From assembly GCA_037576215.1 (NCBI GenBank), contig JBANDB010000013.1:1426001-1490000 (forward strand): a DNA stretch of 64,000 nucleotides, written 5' to 3'. Position 1 is the first letter of the stretch, and the number at the start of each line of letters is the position of its first letter. Source of the DNA: Armillaria gallica. Its lineage: Eukaryota; Basidiomycota; Agaricomycetes; Agaricales; Physalacriaceae. Position numbers and translations under genes: made by a program. The notes beneath the pieces were generated by a model. It was not told the DNA's origin and made no database searches. It saw only the letters and a list, made by a program, of their open reading frames with translations. Below are positions 21,701-32,407 of this stretch, piece after piece.

Positions 21701-23853
21701 GTATCCACGGACGGATCCAGCTTCAATCCTTCTTTACACAAAAGAAACACACAAGCCACGGTGATGGCAGTTCAATGACCAATAGTGCAGCTCTTACTCT
21801 CCTTCACGTGGGCATACTCCATTACTTACAGTGTGCCCTATTTTGTGAAATCTGTCCTTGTTTCTCATCACTCTTACAGTTTAGAATACCAGTACAAACT
21901 GATGATCAACTTCATTCCTCCAACCCACACTGGAGATTATGGCAAGAGCAAAGCATCTGTAGATCACAAGGAACCAATATCCGAAGTTGCCAGCTTCTCT
22001 AAACATGGGTTCCACCAATCCACATGGGGAGCGCATAGCGCGATTCTCTGCCAGGTACTCACTCAAAATGGCTACCTCCAGTAATTGTCGACCTTCAACA
22101 TTACCAAAAGCTCGACCTCAATTTGCGCGTCAAATGGGCCTGAATTTTACAGTTTACCTGCGCCGTTCGCGATGGTCGTGGCGTCATAACTACCGCAGCA
22201 ACAGTAATGCAATGCATGTATGTATATTTAAACCAGTGCTACTTCTTCAATGATCTCGCACACCAACATTCTTGGTTTTTTCGCATTTCCATACTCCGTT
22301 GCATTTGTCTCTCTCTTAAAACCAGTCTACAGCATGGGGAAGATCTCACACCCTGTATCCACACATCAAGGCATATTTTGGGGTCCTCCCAACCCCAGAC
22401 TTTTGGCTCAAAGTACCTCCGTCTATCGCCGTTTCCACAACCACCACCGCCTTACATTCATGCTTTCTGCGCAGAAGAATCGGCGCTTCATAGCTTTGGG
22501 TACTCAGCATAGAGAGGGGAGGTCATTACCCCAATCAGTTCGAGATGCTAGGTGTCGCTTTCCAGATGCACAGGCATGCCAATAATGCCAGTAGAAACAC
22601 TAAAACAGGTAGCCCCTTGGTATTGAATGTGGTAGGAATGCAAATCATCTCTGTGAATGAATTGAACGATTGATTTTCTTACAATGAAAGGATGAAATGA
22701 AACGCACTGCCATGTAATCTAGAAGTTTAGCGTGTGAGAGATTGTCAATAATGACACCATGGAACTGGTGCTCAAGGAGAGAGGATAGGAGGCTAGGGTG
22801 CACTGCCAGATAAAGTGACCAGAGCAACTCATTTGAACGTGTCTTTCTTGTCTTTCTGCCTTTACTCATCCTTATTTTAACGAGAGCCAGTTTGTGATTG
22901 GGTCGCTTGCCTTCGGCGCAGCAGCTAGCTGTAGCAAAGGACAAAATATATTATCAATTACTAACAAACAACACTGGCTCATAAGCTTAAGGCCCAAATG
23001 GTGGCTGTGTGGGACCGATCCCCACACCAGTCTGTATTTGGAGCGAGAGCATATCCAAAAGTTAAGTGCCGGACTTTCGGCAAACTTGTCTAACAAGTGT
23101 TTTTGCTCTAGTTATTGACCCATCATACCTCCCTGCCTTCATGGAGCACACTGTCCTCAATATCAAGTTATTATGTTATTATGGCGCCTCCCCTGAAACC
23201 ACACAAGGTTAGGTGCAGAAAAGGGATGGGGTCTACCAGTCTTCAAGCTTCAAGGCTTTTGAGCTGTGAAGTCATTCAGGCAAGGGGGAGGCGGGCTTCA
23301 AAAAACACACATGACATACATTTTCGTGTTTAAGGATGAGCTGACTTTGCCGAAGTGGGCCATTGCGAGCACGGCAGGTACGAGTCCGAAGAAGCCATTG
23401 TAACCCTTCTCGTCTGCAGTACTGATATTCGTAGTCTGAATCTCGACTTCATTGCTTCCTTTAATTGAAGCACTTGAAGCACTCTTAATCCCCTTAACTT
23501 TCCCTCTGTCATAATTGGAGACTGGAGTGTGTAGTATCTGGAACATTTTTCTTGGTGACACTGCCATTCAGAACGGCATTATCGAGGATTTATGCAAGAT
23601 CTATGCCTACCATGTGTCAAGTACATTTCTGATGATTTCTCACAAGAAGCAGATGTACTCACAGTACTGATTCCTCCTTGTTTTATCCACTATTTCGCCT
23701 TCACAAACTTCAAAGTACTCAGTTCAAGTCAAATTTAAGCAAAATCTAAGTCCAGTTGAAAACTTTGCGAGGGTTTAGAGTGCAGGACCGATGATCATTT
23801 CAACTTGAGAGGTCAAACCAGCAAGCGCAATATTTTCCGAGGTGACCTGGGCT
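21701..23853. other. no gene recognised; left end of a MITE copy at 23281
   Basis: Short frames only. At 23281-23335 the sequence CAAGGGGGAGGC...ACATTTTCGTGTTTAAGG matches the left end of the 19186-19620 MITE, but its right end is not found. The following segment, 23341-23391 (GAAGTGGGCCATTGCGAGCA...GAGTCCGAAG), recurs at 46253-46290. Confidence 0.5.
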
Positions 23854-24384
23854 TAGGGCTGCACACCATAACTGTACTGTACAGTTGAACGGCTTCCATG
23901 TACGGTATACGTGCCGAAGCCATGAGCTCCTCAAGCAATACCGTACAGTACGGCCGTCGACAGCCGTAATTCATGTGGCAGTGCTTCCTGACTTTCAAGC
24001 GTTTTTGTGAGCTCTGTATCTGTATTCTAATGCAAGGAAAGGTAGCTCACCATTCGAACCAATCAATGTTTTAGATTTTACAATGTTTCTGACTCAAATT
24101 CACGCTTGCAGGACCCTATGACACCATAGGTGAGTCCTTCACAGCCATCTCAGGCACTCTAATATATCGATTTTTTGGTCAAGAATGACTCAGAGCATGC
24201 TAGCTTGGTGACTACGCTAATATATTATGCGTAGAAGATTGAACTAGCATGTAATTGAGGGACAAACTCACCAGAGCAAATACGGCCATATATATGACCA
24301 TGACGGCCGTAATTGTACGGACCGACGCTGACAGCGCATCGACTATACGGTATACGGTTCAGTTATGGACGGTGCGCAGCCCTA
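23854..24384. mobile_element. hAT-like MITE, 531 bp, 8-bp TSD CCTGGGCT
   Basis: The left terminus TAGGGCTGCACACC (23854) and the right terminus (24371-24384, complement TAGGGCTGCGCACC) form a 14-bp TIR with one mismatch. The inverted similarity continues inward (ATAACTG...GTATAC) after a 4-nt gap. Both ends are flanked by CCTGGGCT (23846-23853, 24385-24392). Subterminal copies of TACGGCCGT / CCGTACAGTACGG resemble transposase-binding repeats. There is no coding capacity. Confidence 0.9.
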
Positions 24385-24740
24385 CCTGGGCTGATTTAAG
24401 TCTTTGAATGCAAGATAATAACCACCCGATATTACCTTGGCATCGAGTTTGTGAACTAACCGCTGGAGTTCAAGAGAGATGGACTTTCCATCCTTGGGAA
24501 GTGCTCTTGACAGGGATCCCGAGTCCTATGAATATAGGATATCTCAGTTATTATGCAGATGTGAAAGACCCATGGGAAAATCTATTTGTGCCATCATTTC
24601 ATTTCGGTCATTGCCGGCCCTCTCCTCTGAGCTATCATGGGAACATTTTCTATTTGTGCCCGTCCTTTCCCGCTTTCTGTTCCGATTGATTCCGCTTGTC
24701 CCACTCTGCTCTCGCCATCGACGCTCCTTCGCATCTGTCG

Positions 24741-25368
24741 TAGTGAACCGTATTGACCCAACAATGTTATGTAGCACGTGATCCAGTAAAACGTTTCCAG
24801 ATATCTGGCACTGCCACGGTGTTTGTTTTTTGTTCAAGTCCACTCGCTCTGTATTTTTGCAGCTCGTATTCCTTCTTCCACCGTTATAGTACTCGCTTAC
24901 AACTTTATTATAGCAATATTTTATGCCTGAATACATGTATATTCATAGTGACTATCAACTTGATAATGGCATCAAATGATCAAATAAGGACTAAACTTTT
25001 GACAGTTTCTATAAGTATAATATCTTCCTGCCTTCCGGTTTAAACGAAAGAATATTTAGGCATGCTTTTCTGATATTTATACGGTGTTTTAGGGATTCTA
25101 TGTGCCACTACTCCTTAATTTCTCCCCCAAAAAGGCTGCAAACCCTGATTCCATGCTCAAATGTCTTAAAGATATGTATTTTTACACAAATGAAAAGAGC
25201 TATAGTTAACTACTGAGTACCATAATGGTGGAAGAAGGAATACGAGCTACGAAATTACCCGCGCATGGACTTGCCTGAAAAACATACACTGTGGCAGTGC
25301 CGGATATCCGGAAACGTTTTACCTGGATCATGTGCTATGTAACATTGTTGGGTCAATACAGTTCACTA
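24741..25368. mobile_element. foldback MITE, 628 bp, arms of ~175 bp
   Basis: TAGTGAACCGTATTGACCC (24741 on) is matched by the reverse complement of the sequence ending at 25368 (TAGTGAACTGTATTGACCC), and pairing continues for about 175 bp up to CTCGTATTCCTTCTTCCACC near 24890 / 25220. Flanking direct repeats are TCTGTCG (24734-24740 and 25369-25375), extending to 8 bp if the terminal T is shared. The arms are roughly 85-90% alike, and about 270 bp of unique sequence lies between. Confidence 0.8.
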
Positions 25369-25375
25369 TCTGTCG

Positions 25376-26208
25376 TCCATCTTGTAGATCTAGTTATGAG
25401 GGCGAGCTTTCTGATGCATTGAATGCGGATGCAAAGGTACGTTTGAGCTTTGTTCTCTTGGGGCATGCTAATGAGGGATGACTTTATATCAGGATTTTGC
25501 TTCTTGTCAGTACAACGATGAAAATATGGAATATCACTGCAGCCTTAGGCAGGATCGGGTACATCGATGATGGGTGAGGGGTTCAGCCAAGCAATAAAGG
25601 CACCTTTGATAGACTGTGAAGGTAGCTGTATGATTCCTGTAAGTGTTGATTATCTTATTTCTCGTTCGTTCAGCTGACTTTGCTTGCTAAGAGGTGTAGG
25701 CCACATATTTTTTGTGTAATCAGTCCATGTCCTTGCCTTTAAATTTGATTCCGATACTAACTACTGACTATAGCTGCATAAATCAATGATATATGCCTGG
25801 TAAGTGTTTGTGTTTACTGACATGAAGGGAGAGCTAACAATGAAATAGATGTTTCGACCTTGTGCCAAATTGCTTGATTAAGGACACCGGTATTTAAGAG
25901 GTACATATTGTCTGTCGCTGCCAAGCTGAGCGCAGAGACGGCTCTGTGTCGACTCGAGAGAGGAGGTAACGTTTAATTTACTCGCATCGATGGCACTCTG
26001 ACCTTTGCATAGACTTTGCGGAACCAACCACATTGTGCAAAGAAAATAATTATATTGATGATGGTAACGATTATCACACTGAAGTAGTCTACTGATAGCT
26101 AGTCATGAACATGGGATGGTAGTCTAACGTGTGCCAGTGCAGGCATAAATGTTAAACTTTAAACATAGGACTCGGTATTGCCACACAGATGTAATGGCCC
26201 TAACCCGA
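25376..26208. other. no gene recognised
   Basis: AT-rich sequence between the foldback MITE and Gypsy-1. A few intron-like GTAAGT strings occur, but no frame with a known motif. Confidence 0.4.
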
Positions 26209-27600
26209 TGATGAACCTAGAGACTCCTGCGGGCAGAAAACACAAGACCTGTAACGGCAAGTGTAGCCAAACACAGAATCTGAAGGCAGGTTCTAGCGAG
26301 TCTAGTCTTGCACCTCCGTGCGATGACTGTAGCTTCCTGGTGGTGTAGCGACGTCTTGCTACGCTTTGTTATGATTCTCTGAAGGCTGTTCAGAGGCTCA
26401 AGGTATGTACGCGAACTTTCCTGGAAGGGAAAAGGTGCGTAAACATGGGTGTATGCTGAGCGGGGGCGACCTAGATGCAGCGCGAACTTTCCTGGAAGGG
26501 AAAAGGTGCGTAAACGTGGGTGTATGCTGAGCGGGGGCGACCTAGATGCAGCGCGAACTATGTGGTGTCGGAATCCTGGCTACGGTTCCGGTAGAAGATA
26601 TTTTCCTAAGCTCGCGTGCTTTCTTTAGAGAAACGCAGAGATGGAGCTGGCTTATCTAGAGAAACTCGAATTAGTATCGTTCCTAACTTATAGGAACAGT
26701 ATGCTGTTGGTGTTAGAGACTAAAGTTCGGAACCCTAGCTACGGATTACCCTTTGAAGTCTTCAGGTATGCGAATTTATGACAGGAGGATGACAAACAAG
26801 GTAGTCTTTATATGATACCCTTGCTTGTGTTTTGGACGAGAGGATGTGAATCAAGTTATTTAACACTTGGTAGCTAGCGAGTTTGGAGAAACTTCGCAAA
26901 GTGTTATATCTCTTAAGAACGTAGAGATATTAACTTTAATTCGCGTGTATTGGGTGGTGTGTGTGGTGTGTGTATCCTCTATCGAGAACTGTCTTTTTTC
27001 TATCTACAGGCCGTTATCTTTTATACTACAGAACTGTACTTGCTAAGTAAGCGAACTTTTGCCTTGGCTTGATAACCGCAGTACATGATTTGTGAGCGTA
27101 GTGAACTATTTGTAACCGTAGTTCACTATACCGTGTGCTATTCTACTGTGCATACTTATTAAAAGTTCGCGTAGCCTAATAAAGCTACAGAAGGTTTACT
27201 AATTTACTTACTACTTACTCAGCCGCAGTTAATGGCTCACTAATCTCTACTATATTTCTAAGCTGTAAAAGTGTATCCATATGGCCTCTTGAGAATCCGT
27301 AGCTATGCATAGCCTTCGCGTAGTTAAACCGCGTGACCGTATGGCTTTGTCCACGTGCAAAGGCCTAGAATAATGACGCGTGTCTAATTTACTGCGGAAG
27401 GATTGGCAATCAATGTGCCTGGAGGCACAATGACTCATAGATATCGGAGTGAAAGTTCGCGTGGAGTGGGAGATTTAATATGATTCGACCTGTGCTGGAC
27501 TTGCAACATTTGGTTTAGTGAAAGGCCGCGTAAGGGAGATAGGCGATAATTGTAAGTGGTGTCCGCGATTTCAGAGCGCACAGAGCCTGAAGGCTCATCA
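26209..27600 (-). repeat. Gypsy-1 3' LTR (left copy), 1392 bp
   Basis: It runs TGATGAACC...GGCTCATCA. Differences from the right copy are a 71-bp tandem duplication and a few transitions, three of them in CG/TG context (for example CTACGG versus CTATGG twice, TTCGCGTG versus TTCGTGTG). It contains seven CGAACTTT motifs counting reverse orientation and the duplicated one at 26482, if 27817 just outside is included; six lie strictly inside. Confidence 0.95.
26411..26552. repeat. 71-bp tandem duplication in the left LTR
   Basis: Two copies start at 26411 and 26482, each beginning GCGAACTTTCC. The sequence after the second copy starts GCGAACTAT. The right LTR has a single copy (39706-39776). The extra 71 bp accounts exactly for the LTR length difference (1392 versus 1321). 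Confidence 0.95.
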
Positions 27601-27613
27601 TCTCCCCCTGACT
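27601..27613 (-). other. Gypsy-1 polypurine tract
   Basis: Read on the minus strand, AGTCAGGGGGAGA directly precedes the 3' LTR terminus TGATGAGCC. This is the expected place and composition for the plus-strand primer of reverse transcription. Confidence 0.8.
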
Positions 27614-27893
27614 TTAATTTTTCATTGAATTGCCGTCATATTTTCCCACTGTCTGCTTCTTTCTGATATTTTCCGGTTGCAACTAGAATTCTGTTGCTAT
27701 GTGCGTGCTTCTTAGTCCAGATTTGGACTGATATGTGCCTGGTCGTTCTTCCGATGATGCGATAGAACCTTGCGTCGTTTTTGCTGCAGAGTTCTCATGT
27801 AGCGCTGGAATGGTTCGCGAACTTTTGGCCTAAGTTCTTTGTTTCAATGCCATTTTTGTCATCGGTGTCGGTCATGGCTCGTGCGCCGTTCTC

Positions 27894-27901
27894 GAATTAT
27901 A
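27894..27901 (+). promoter_or_regulatory. TATA-like box of antisense gene 1
   Basis: ATTATAAAAG lies about 110 nt upstream of the ATG at 28008. A GCGAACTTTT motif lies about 75 nt further upstream (27816-27825). The second antisense gene has a comparable TATAAAAG, so both probably have their own promoters, opposite to gag-pol. Confidence 0.5.
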
Positions 27902-28007
27902 AAAGTCGTTGACTTTTTACTTCGATTCTCCACCAGCGCTCACAGTTCCAACTGTCCGCGTATTTTTAGTAGCTTAATTTTTACCGTAGTCTCCCGTAGT
28001 TTTTGCT

Positions 28008-29774
28008 ATGTCGGCTTCTCCTCCTCTTCGTCCTCCTTTTGCTGAAGCCTTAGCTACACTTCGTTATTGTCTTCGTCATCCCGCCGAAAGTTTGGAGGCA
28101 GCCATGCACTCAGATGCTTGGGTCCGCGCGGTTTTTGTGTCTTGGCGCCATTTACATACCGCCTGGATTTACAGTGAAGAGGGCTTTCTAGATGATAGGA
28201 AGTGGATGGCGCTGGAGAGCCAAATCTGGGGCTTGTTGGCTCAAGTCAACCAAGATCTTGTCAATGATTGCTGTGACGAATATAATGATCTTGTCACGGA
28301 GGCCGTAAGTCTTTTCTTTTCTTTCCAAACTTTTTTAGCTGACCTCGAACTCTTTCAGCTTAAATGCAGTGTCAACATTGAGCCTATCGAGATGGAGTCT
28401 GAGTCCGAATCAGAGGAGGTGCAGTCTCCTGCTCAGAGTCCTGAACCTAGGATTGTGACTCCTCCTCCTCCTGAACCATCGCCATTCCCGCAACCATCGC
28501 CTCAAGATCTCATTCCTCCGATGCCGCATACTCCGACTCCCGAGCCAGAAAGTTCAGTTCCTGTGCCTCCAGTTCCGCCGCCAAAGAAGTACAACTTTGG
28601 TCCCAGGAGCATCAATGGTACGCGAACTTTTCCTTTGCTCGTTTTAACTTTCTAACTCTGAACTTTTTGTAGATGGGCCCGGCTTTGGAATGAGGCATAA
28701 ACAGGTGGAAGTAAGGGTTCCTCAGCTGCCCACTGGGTTTCGTGCACCTCCACCTCGTATTCCTTCGCCTTCACCTCCACCCGCTCCGCCGGTGGCAAGT
28801 TCCAGTCGTTCTCGAAAACGAGTTTTATGTGAGTATAGTTTCCGAACTTTTTCTTTGTCCCTTGGTTTGACAAATTTTGGTAGCTTCTGACGAGGAACAA
28901 ACGTCCCCCTCCAAGTCTCTTCATCAAGCTTCCCCCCCTCGCTTGACTCGTGAACAAAAACAAAAAGGCCATGCCATTGACGCTTGTAAGTCCCGAACTT
29001 TTGGTTTGACCTTCTAATTGTCTGATCCCAAACTTTTCAGCTGGCTCCAAACTTCGTGGTCGTCCTCGCAAGATTCCAGAGGAGACTACTTTCGTGGCGC
29101 GCAAGTGCGGGGGCCTTGGCGAACCGATCCCGAAGAATGTCAGTCCTCTGACTAACGGTGACTTAAGGCCTATGGGTCTTCTCATTCCTGATCAAGACTT
29201 CGGGGACTTCGTTGGCTGCAAAGGTGCCTTCTTCAAATGGGAGTTGGCCGGGAAAATTGGGCACTTTGTAAGTCCTCCTTTTTGTTTTGTTCCCGAACTT
29301 TTTCTTAGCCCTATTTTAGATGACCGAACCTTGCGATGCTTGCTGTAAGGCTCGCGTTCAGTGTCCGTTCTGGTTCAGCAAAGTGCTTTCATTGCACTAT
29401 TCACAAACACGATTGTGTTGTGAATAACCGTTCGCACGTTAACACTTTGGAGGCTGTTTTCGTGCCCGAAACCCGTAGGTTCCGAACTTTTTCTTTGTGA
29501 ACTTTTCTAATTTGTGTTTACAGCGCTTGTTACTGAAATTCGGGGTCTCCTCAAGAATCTGGTTCAAGAAAGTCGCCAAATGAATGATACGGACGACAAT
29601 ATTCTGTCCCTTTTCCGGGCCAACCACCTTGACAACATCGAGTTGGTCTCCGAGCTTTTTGAAAGGGGCATCATCGAGGGTGAGGCCCTACTTGATTTGG
29701 AGGCTCAAGAGGCAGGTAGCGACGAGGATTTGGATGCAGAGGGGGAAGAGGATGAACTCCAGGGCGACGAGTAA
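28008..29774 (+). pseudogene. antisense accessory gene 1 of Gypsy-1: AT-hook plus Zn2Cys6-like protein, one frameshift
   Basis: Seven exons: 28008-28304, 28359-28617, 28673-28828, 28884-28985, 29041-29267, 29320-29474, 29524-29774. All have GT/AG introns of about 50-55 nt. Regions in order: a helical N-terminus (MSASPPLRPPFAEALATLRY), a Pro/Ser/Glu-rich linker, an AT-hook-like core RGRPRKIP (about 29055-29078), a Cys cluster and an acidic C-terminus. The cluster at 29332-29434 fits C-x2-C-x6-C-x6-C-x2-C-x6-C, the spacing of fungal Zn2Cys6 DNA-binding domains, but is split by one extra base after the third Cys (about 29363-29365). Without that base the frame runs into the last exon. Introns 2-6 each contain a CGAACTTT motif. 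It lies opposite to gag-pol, between pol and the 3' LTR. I infer a sequence-specific DNA-binding protein; the target is unknown, with CGAACTTT a candidate. Confidence 0.75.
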
Positions 29775-30588
29775 ATTTGCAGTATTTTCACGTAGTTTTG
29801 CATAGTCCCTTGGACTTTAAACAATCTCTTGTGTACACCGCACCTTCGGGCATATTGTTTTTGTTGTTGTATGTACCGCACTAAAGTGCAATAAATATTT
29901 CGCATTTTTGACTTGTATTTTGTGTGATTTTGAGTGGAGTTTCCTTAATAAGGCATTCGAACTTAAAGTTCGCGTTCCCCATTAAAGGTTGTGACGTCAT
30001 ATCCATTTCGGAGTGACTTTTGTGTAATTTCCGGCCTTGGCATATTTTTGCCAAGTCCATTTTTCCCAAAATAGCTTTCTTGATATGTCAGAGACATGGA
30101 TGCTGTTTTCATTTGCCGGTGCCTTCGTCATGTTTCCGAGGTATAACATAGTCGTTATTTTGTTACTGATATCCTTTTGGACAACTTCTCTTTCACCAGT
30201 TATTTTGGTATGGCCTGGATCAAGAAATATCGCGTGTTTTCTCGTTCGAGTAGGGTGTTAAAATTTCGCATTTTCTGGTTGGTTTTCTTTCATGAGTTGG
30301 CGTATTTTTATGTTTGAATGAATGTGGGGTGTACTACGCGGTGTTTCGATGCGTCACAACATGGATACCATGTCCCCTCCCCCTGACTGTAATTTTTCAA
30401 TGGTTTTGGGCATCGAAAATCATTCATTGCTCAGGATCAATGATTAAGGATAGGTATGATGTCGGGTTGCAAATTTTTTGGAGCCGTGGCTTGTACTTCG
30501 GATCCTTGTCCTTCTGTCCGCAGTGATGCTTAGAATTTACAAGTCCGCGATGAATGTTGAATCAGCCGTTTTGACCCTACGCATACTT
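29775..30588. other. spacer between the two antisense genes
   Basis: About 810 bp of AT-rich sequence, with one AAAGTTCGCG motif at 29964 and an AATAAA string at 29890 that may serve antisense gene 1. No further gene is seen. Confidence 0.5.
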
Positions 30589-30598
30589 TTCCTTCCAT

Positions 30599-30607
30599 AT
30601 AAAAGGG
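30599..30607 (+). promoter_or_regulatory. TATA-like box of antisense gene 2
   Basis: CATATAAAAGGG lies about 40 nt upstream of the ATG at 30641. Position and sequence fit a TATA box. Confidence 0.5.
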
Positions 30608-30640
30608 TGGAAAATTCGCGAGGCTGACTTCAACCAGTCA

Positions 30641-32211
30641 ATGACTGTTATTGTCTTTCCTCCTAAACCCCCCGCCTTGTCTGAGCTTGTTGCTCGACTT
30701 GAGCATCTTGTCTCTCTCAACCTTCCCAAAAGTTCTTCAGCTCAGGCCGTCAAGGACTGGTTTCGCGAGTCAAAGGATATAGAGGTAGTGTCCTTTTTAT
30801 TCCACGTTTTGCTTTTTATTCTAAATTTTGTAGACTCTGATTTCTATCCATTACGCGGATTTTCATGGCAACCACCAGTTCAAGCAGTTATCGACCCGTA
30901 CTAAGCATTTCCTACGCCTCCATGGTTTCTACGCCGAGTGGGCTCAAATGTCAAACTGGCATGGAGCTTGAGTTTCGTTCACTTCTCCCCGTTTGGCTGC
31001 TGTTTCTAAGGCAGCGCAGGCTGTTATTGAACGGATCGAGGAGATGCCTCCTGTGGCCTCTACTTTTGACAGCGACGTCCATATGGGATCACCGGCTGAA
31101 GGCAACGGTTCGTCTGGTTGGGGAAAGTCTTCCTGGTCCAATGCCGCCTCTTGACCCTCCTCTGGTGAGGACCATGCTTCTGGAACTCAGACTCCAGATG
31201 GTAAGGCGCAACAGGCAGAGCCTGATAGTTCGGACTCAGACCCTTGGGTGCGTATTTTCTTTCCAAATTTTGTGTGGTTGACTTAGCGAACTTTATTCTC
31301 CAGGGTTCTTTGCCTAAGGGTGACTGGAGCCAGCCACCGAACATCGAAGATCTCGCCGCCAAGGAAGGCACCTTGAAGGACGCGCAGACCATTGCTGACA
31401 AAGTGTCTGAGCATGTTCCTCCTCGCGTCCCTTTTGAGGGTCAACAGTTTGGTGCGAACTTTTGTGCCTTCTGTGATGGTACCCCTCGTCACTCTCCTCA
31501 TGAGTGTCCTGCACGATCTGTTAAGGTGTCTTGTGAACTTTCTTTTTATTTAATTCGCACGTTAACATTCCGGCTTTTTAGGCTCATCGTCCTTGTGCAT
31601 CGTGCCTGGCCAAACACGAGGAGTGCACCTTCCTTGGTTTGAAGGTGGAGTGCACTAATTGTGCTAGGCATTGGGGCCGAACTTGCGTAGGAGGTGTCCC
31701 TGACCGCAATGTACTGTCTTTCCCCTTTGTTGGGGAATCTGACGAGGCTATTGATTCCGTGATGGCCAAGATCGATTCGATGACATTGTCTACCGCTCTG
31801 TACGGTCCAATCGGAGGTAAGTTCACTAGTTTATATTTTGATCTTTAGCTAACTTTTTACTCCGGAATGATAGCCGGTGCCAGTACGTCTGAAAGTTCGC
31901 GTGCTCAGGAGGTCGAGGATTCTGCACGTGCCTACGCTGCATTGAATTGGCGCCAGTTGACCTTCAATGGTCCTGAAACCTTAGCGTCTCTCGTGGCTTC
32001 TTGCGATTCCTTATTCTCCAGGATTGAGGTTAACACACGTGAGCTATTTGCTCTTTTGAAAGTTCGCGCTACCCTCACGTCCGAGTATTGTATCGTTCGA
32101 GCCAAGTTGGAAGAGAAGCATGCAGACCCCAGTAATACTTTCGGGCCCCCTCTTCCTTCTCCTGTTCGTGCTCGCAAGAGTTCGAAAGGCAAGGGTGCCT
32201 CCTGGTGGTAA
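30641..32211 (+). pseudogene. antisense accessory gene 2 of Gypsy-1: Cys-rich Zn2Cys6-like protein, two in-frame TGA
   Basis: It starts MTVIVFPPKPPALSELVARL. Introns are about 30786-30833, 31250-31304, 31526-31581 and 31818-31870; the last three hold CGAACTTT or close variants. The second exon contains two in-frame TGA codons (about 30974 and 31152), each readily derived from CGA. The central part has a CAFC...HSPHEC module, followed by a Cys pattern C-x2-C-x6-C-x8-C-x2-C-x6-C (about 31594-31690), again the spacing of a Zn2Cys6 cluster. The C-terminus ends RKSSKGKGASWW, converging with the pol 3' end at 32408. It is probably a paralogue or functional partner of antisense gene 1; the DNA-binding role is inferred. 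Confidence 0.7.
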
Positions 32212-32407
32212 GCGATCGGCGCGTAGTTTAAATTTGAAGGCATGGACCTTGGTCGCACATAGTTTCCTGTAGCCGCATATCCTTTTACGTTGTTCAACCA
32301 ACGTCGTAGTACTTTTTAGCATGTAGAGACCGTGTATAGTTCGGTAGATCCCCCCCCTCACAATTGTATAGCTTGCAAAGGGATTCCACTCCCAAACATT
32401 GGTGTGA

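Noticed and set aside
28652..29185. 177-codon minus-strand frame inside antisense gene 1
   Set aside because: It overlaps well-supported plus-strand exons with proper splice sites and has no recognisable domain; it is a shadow frame.
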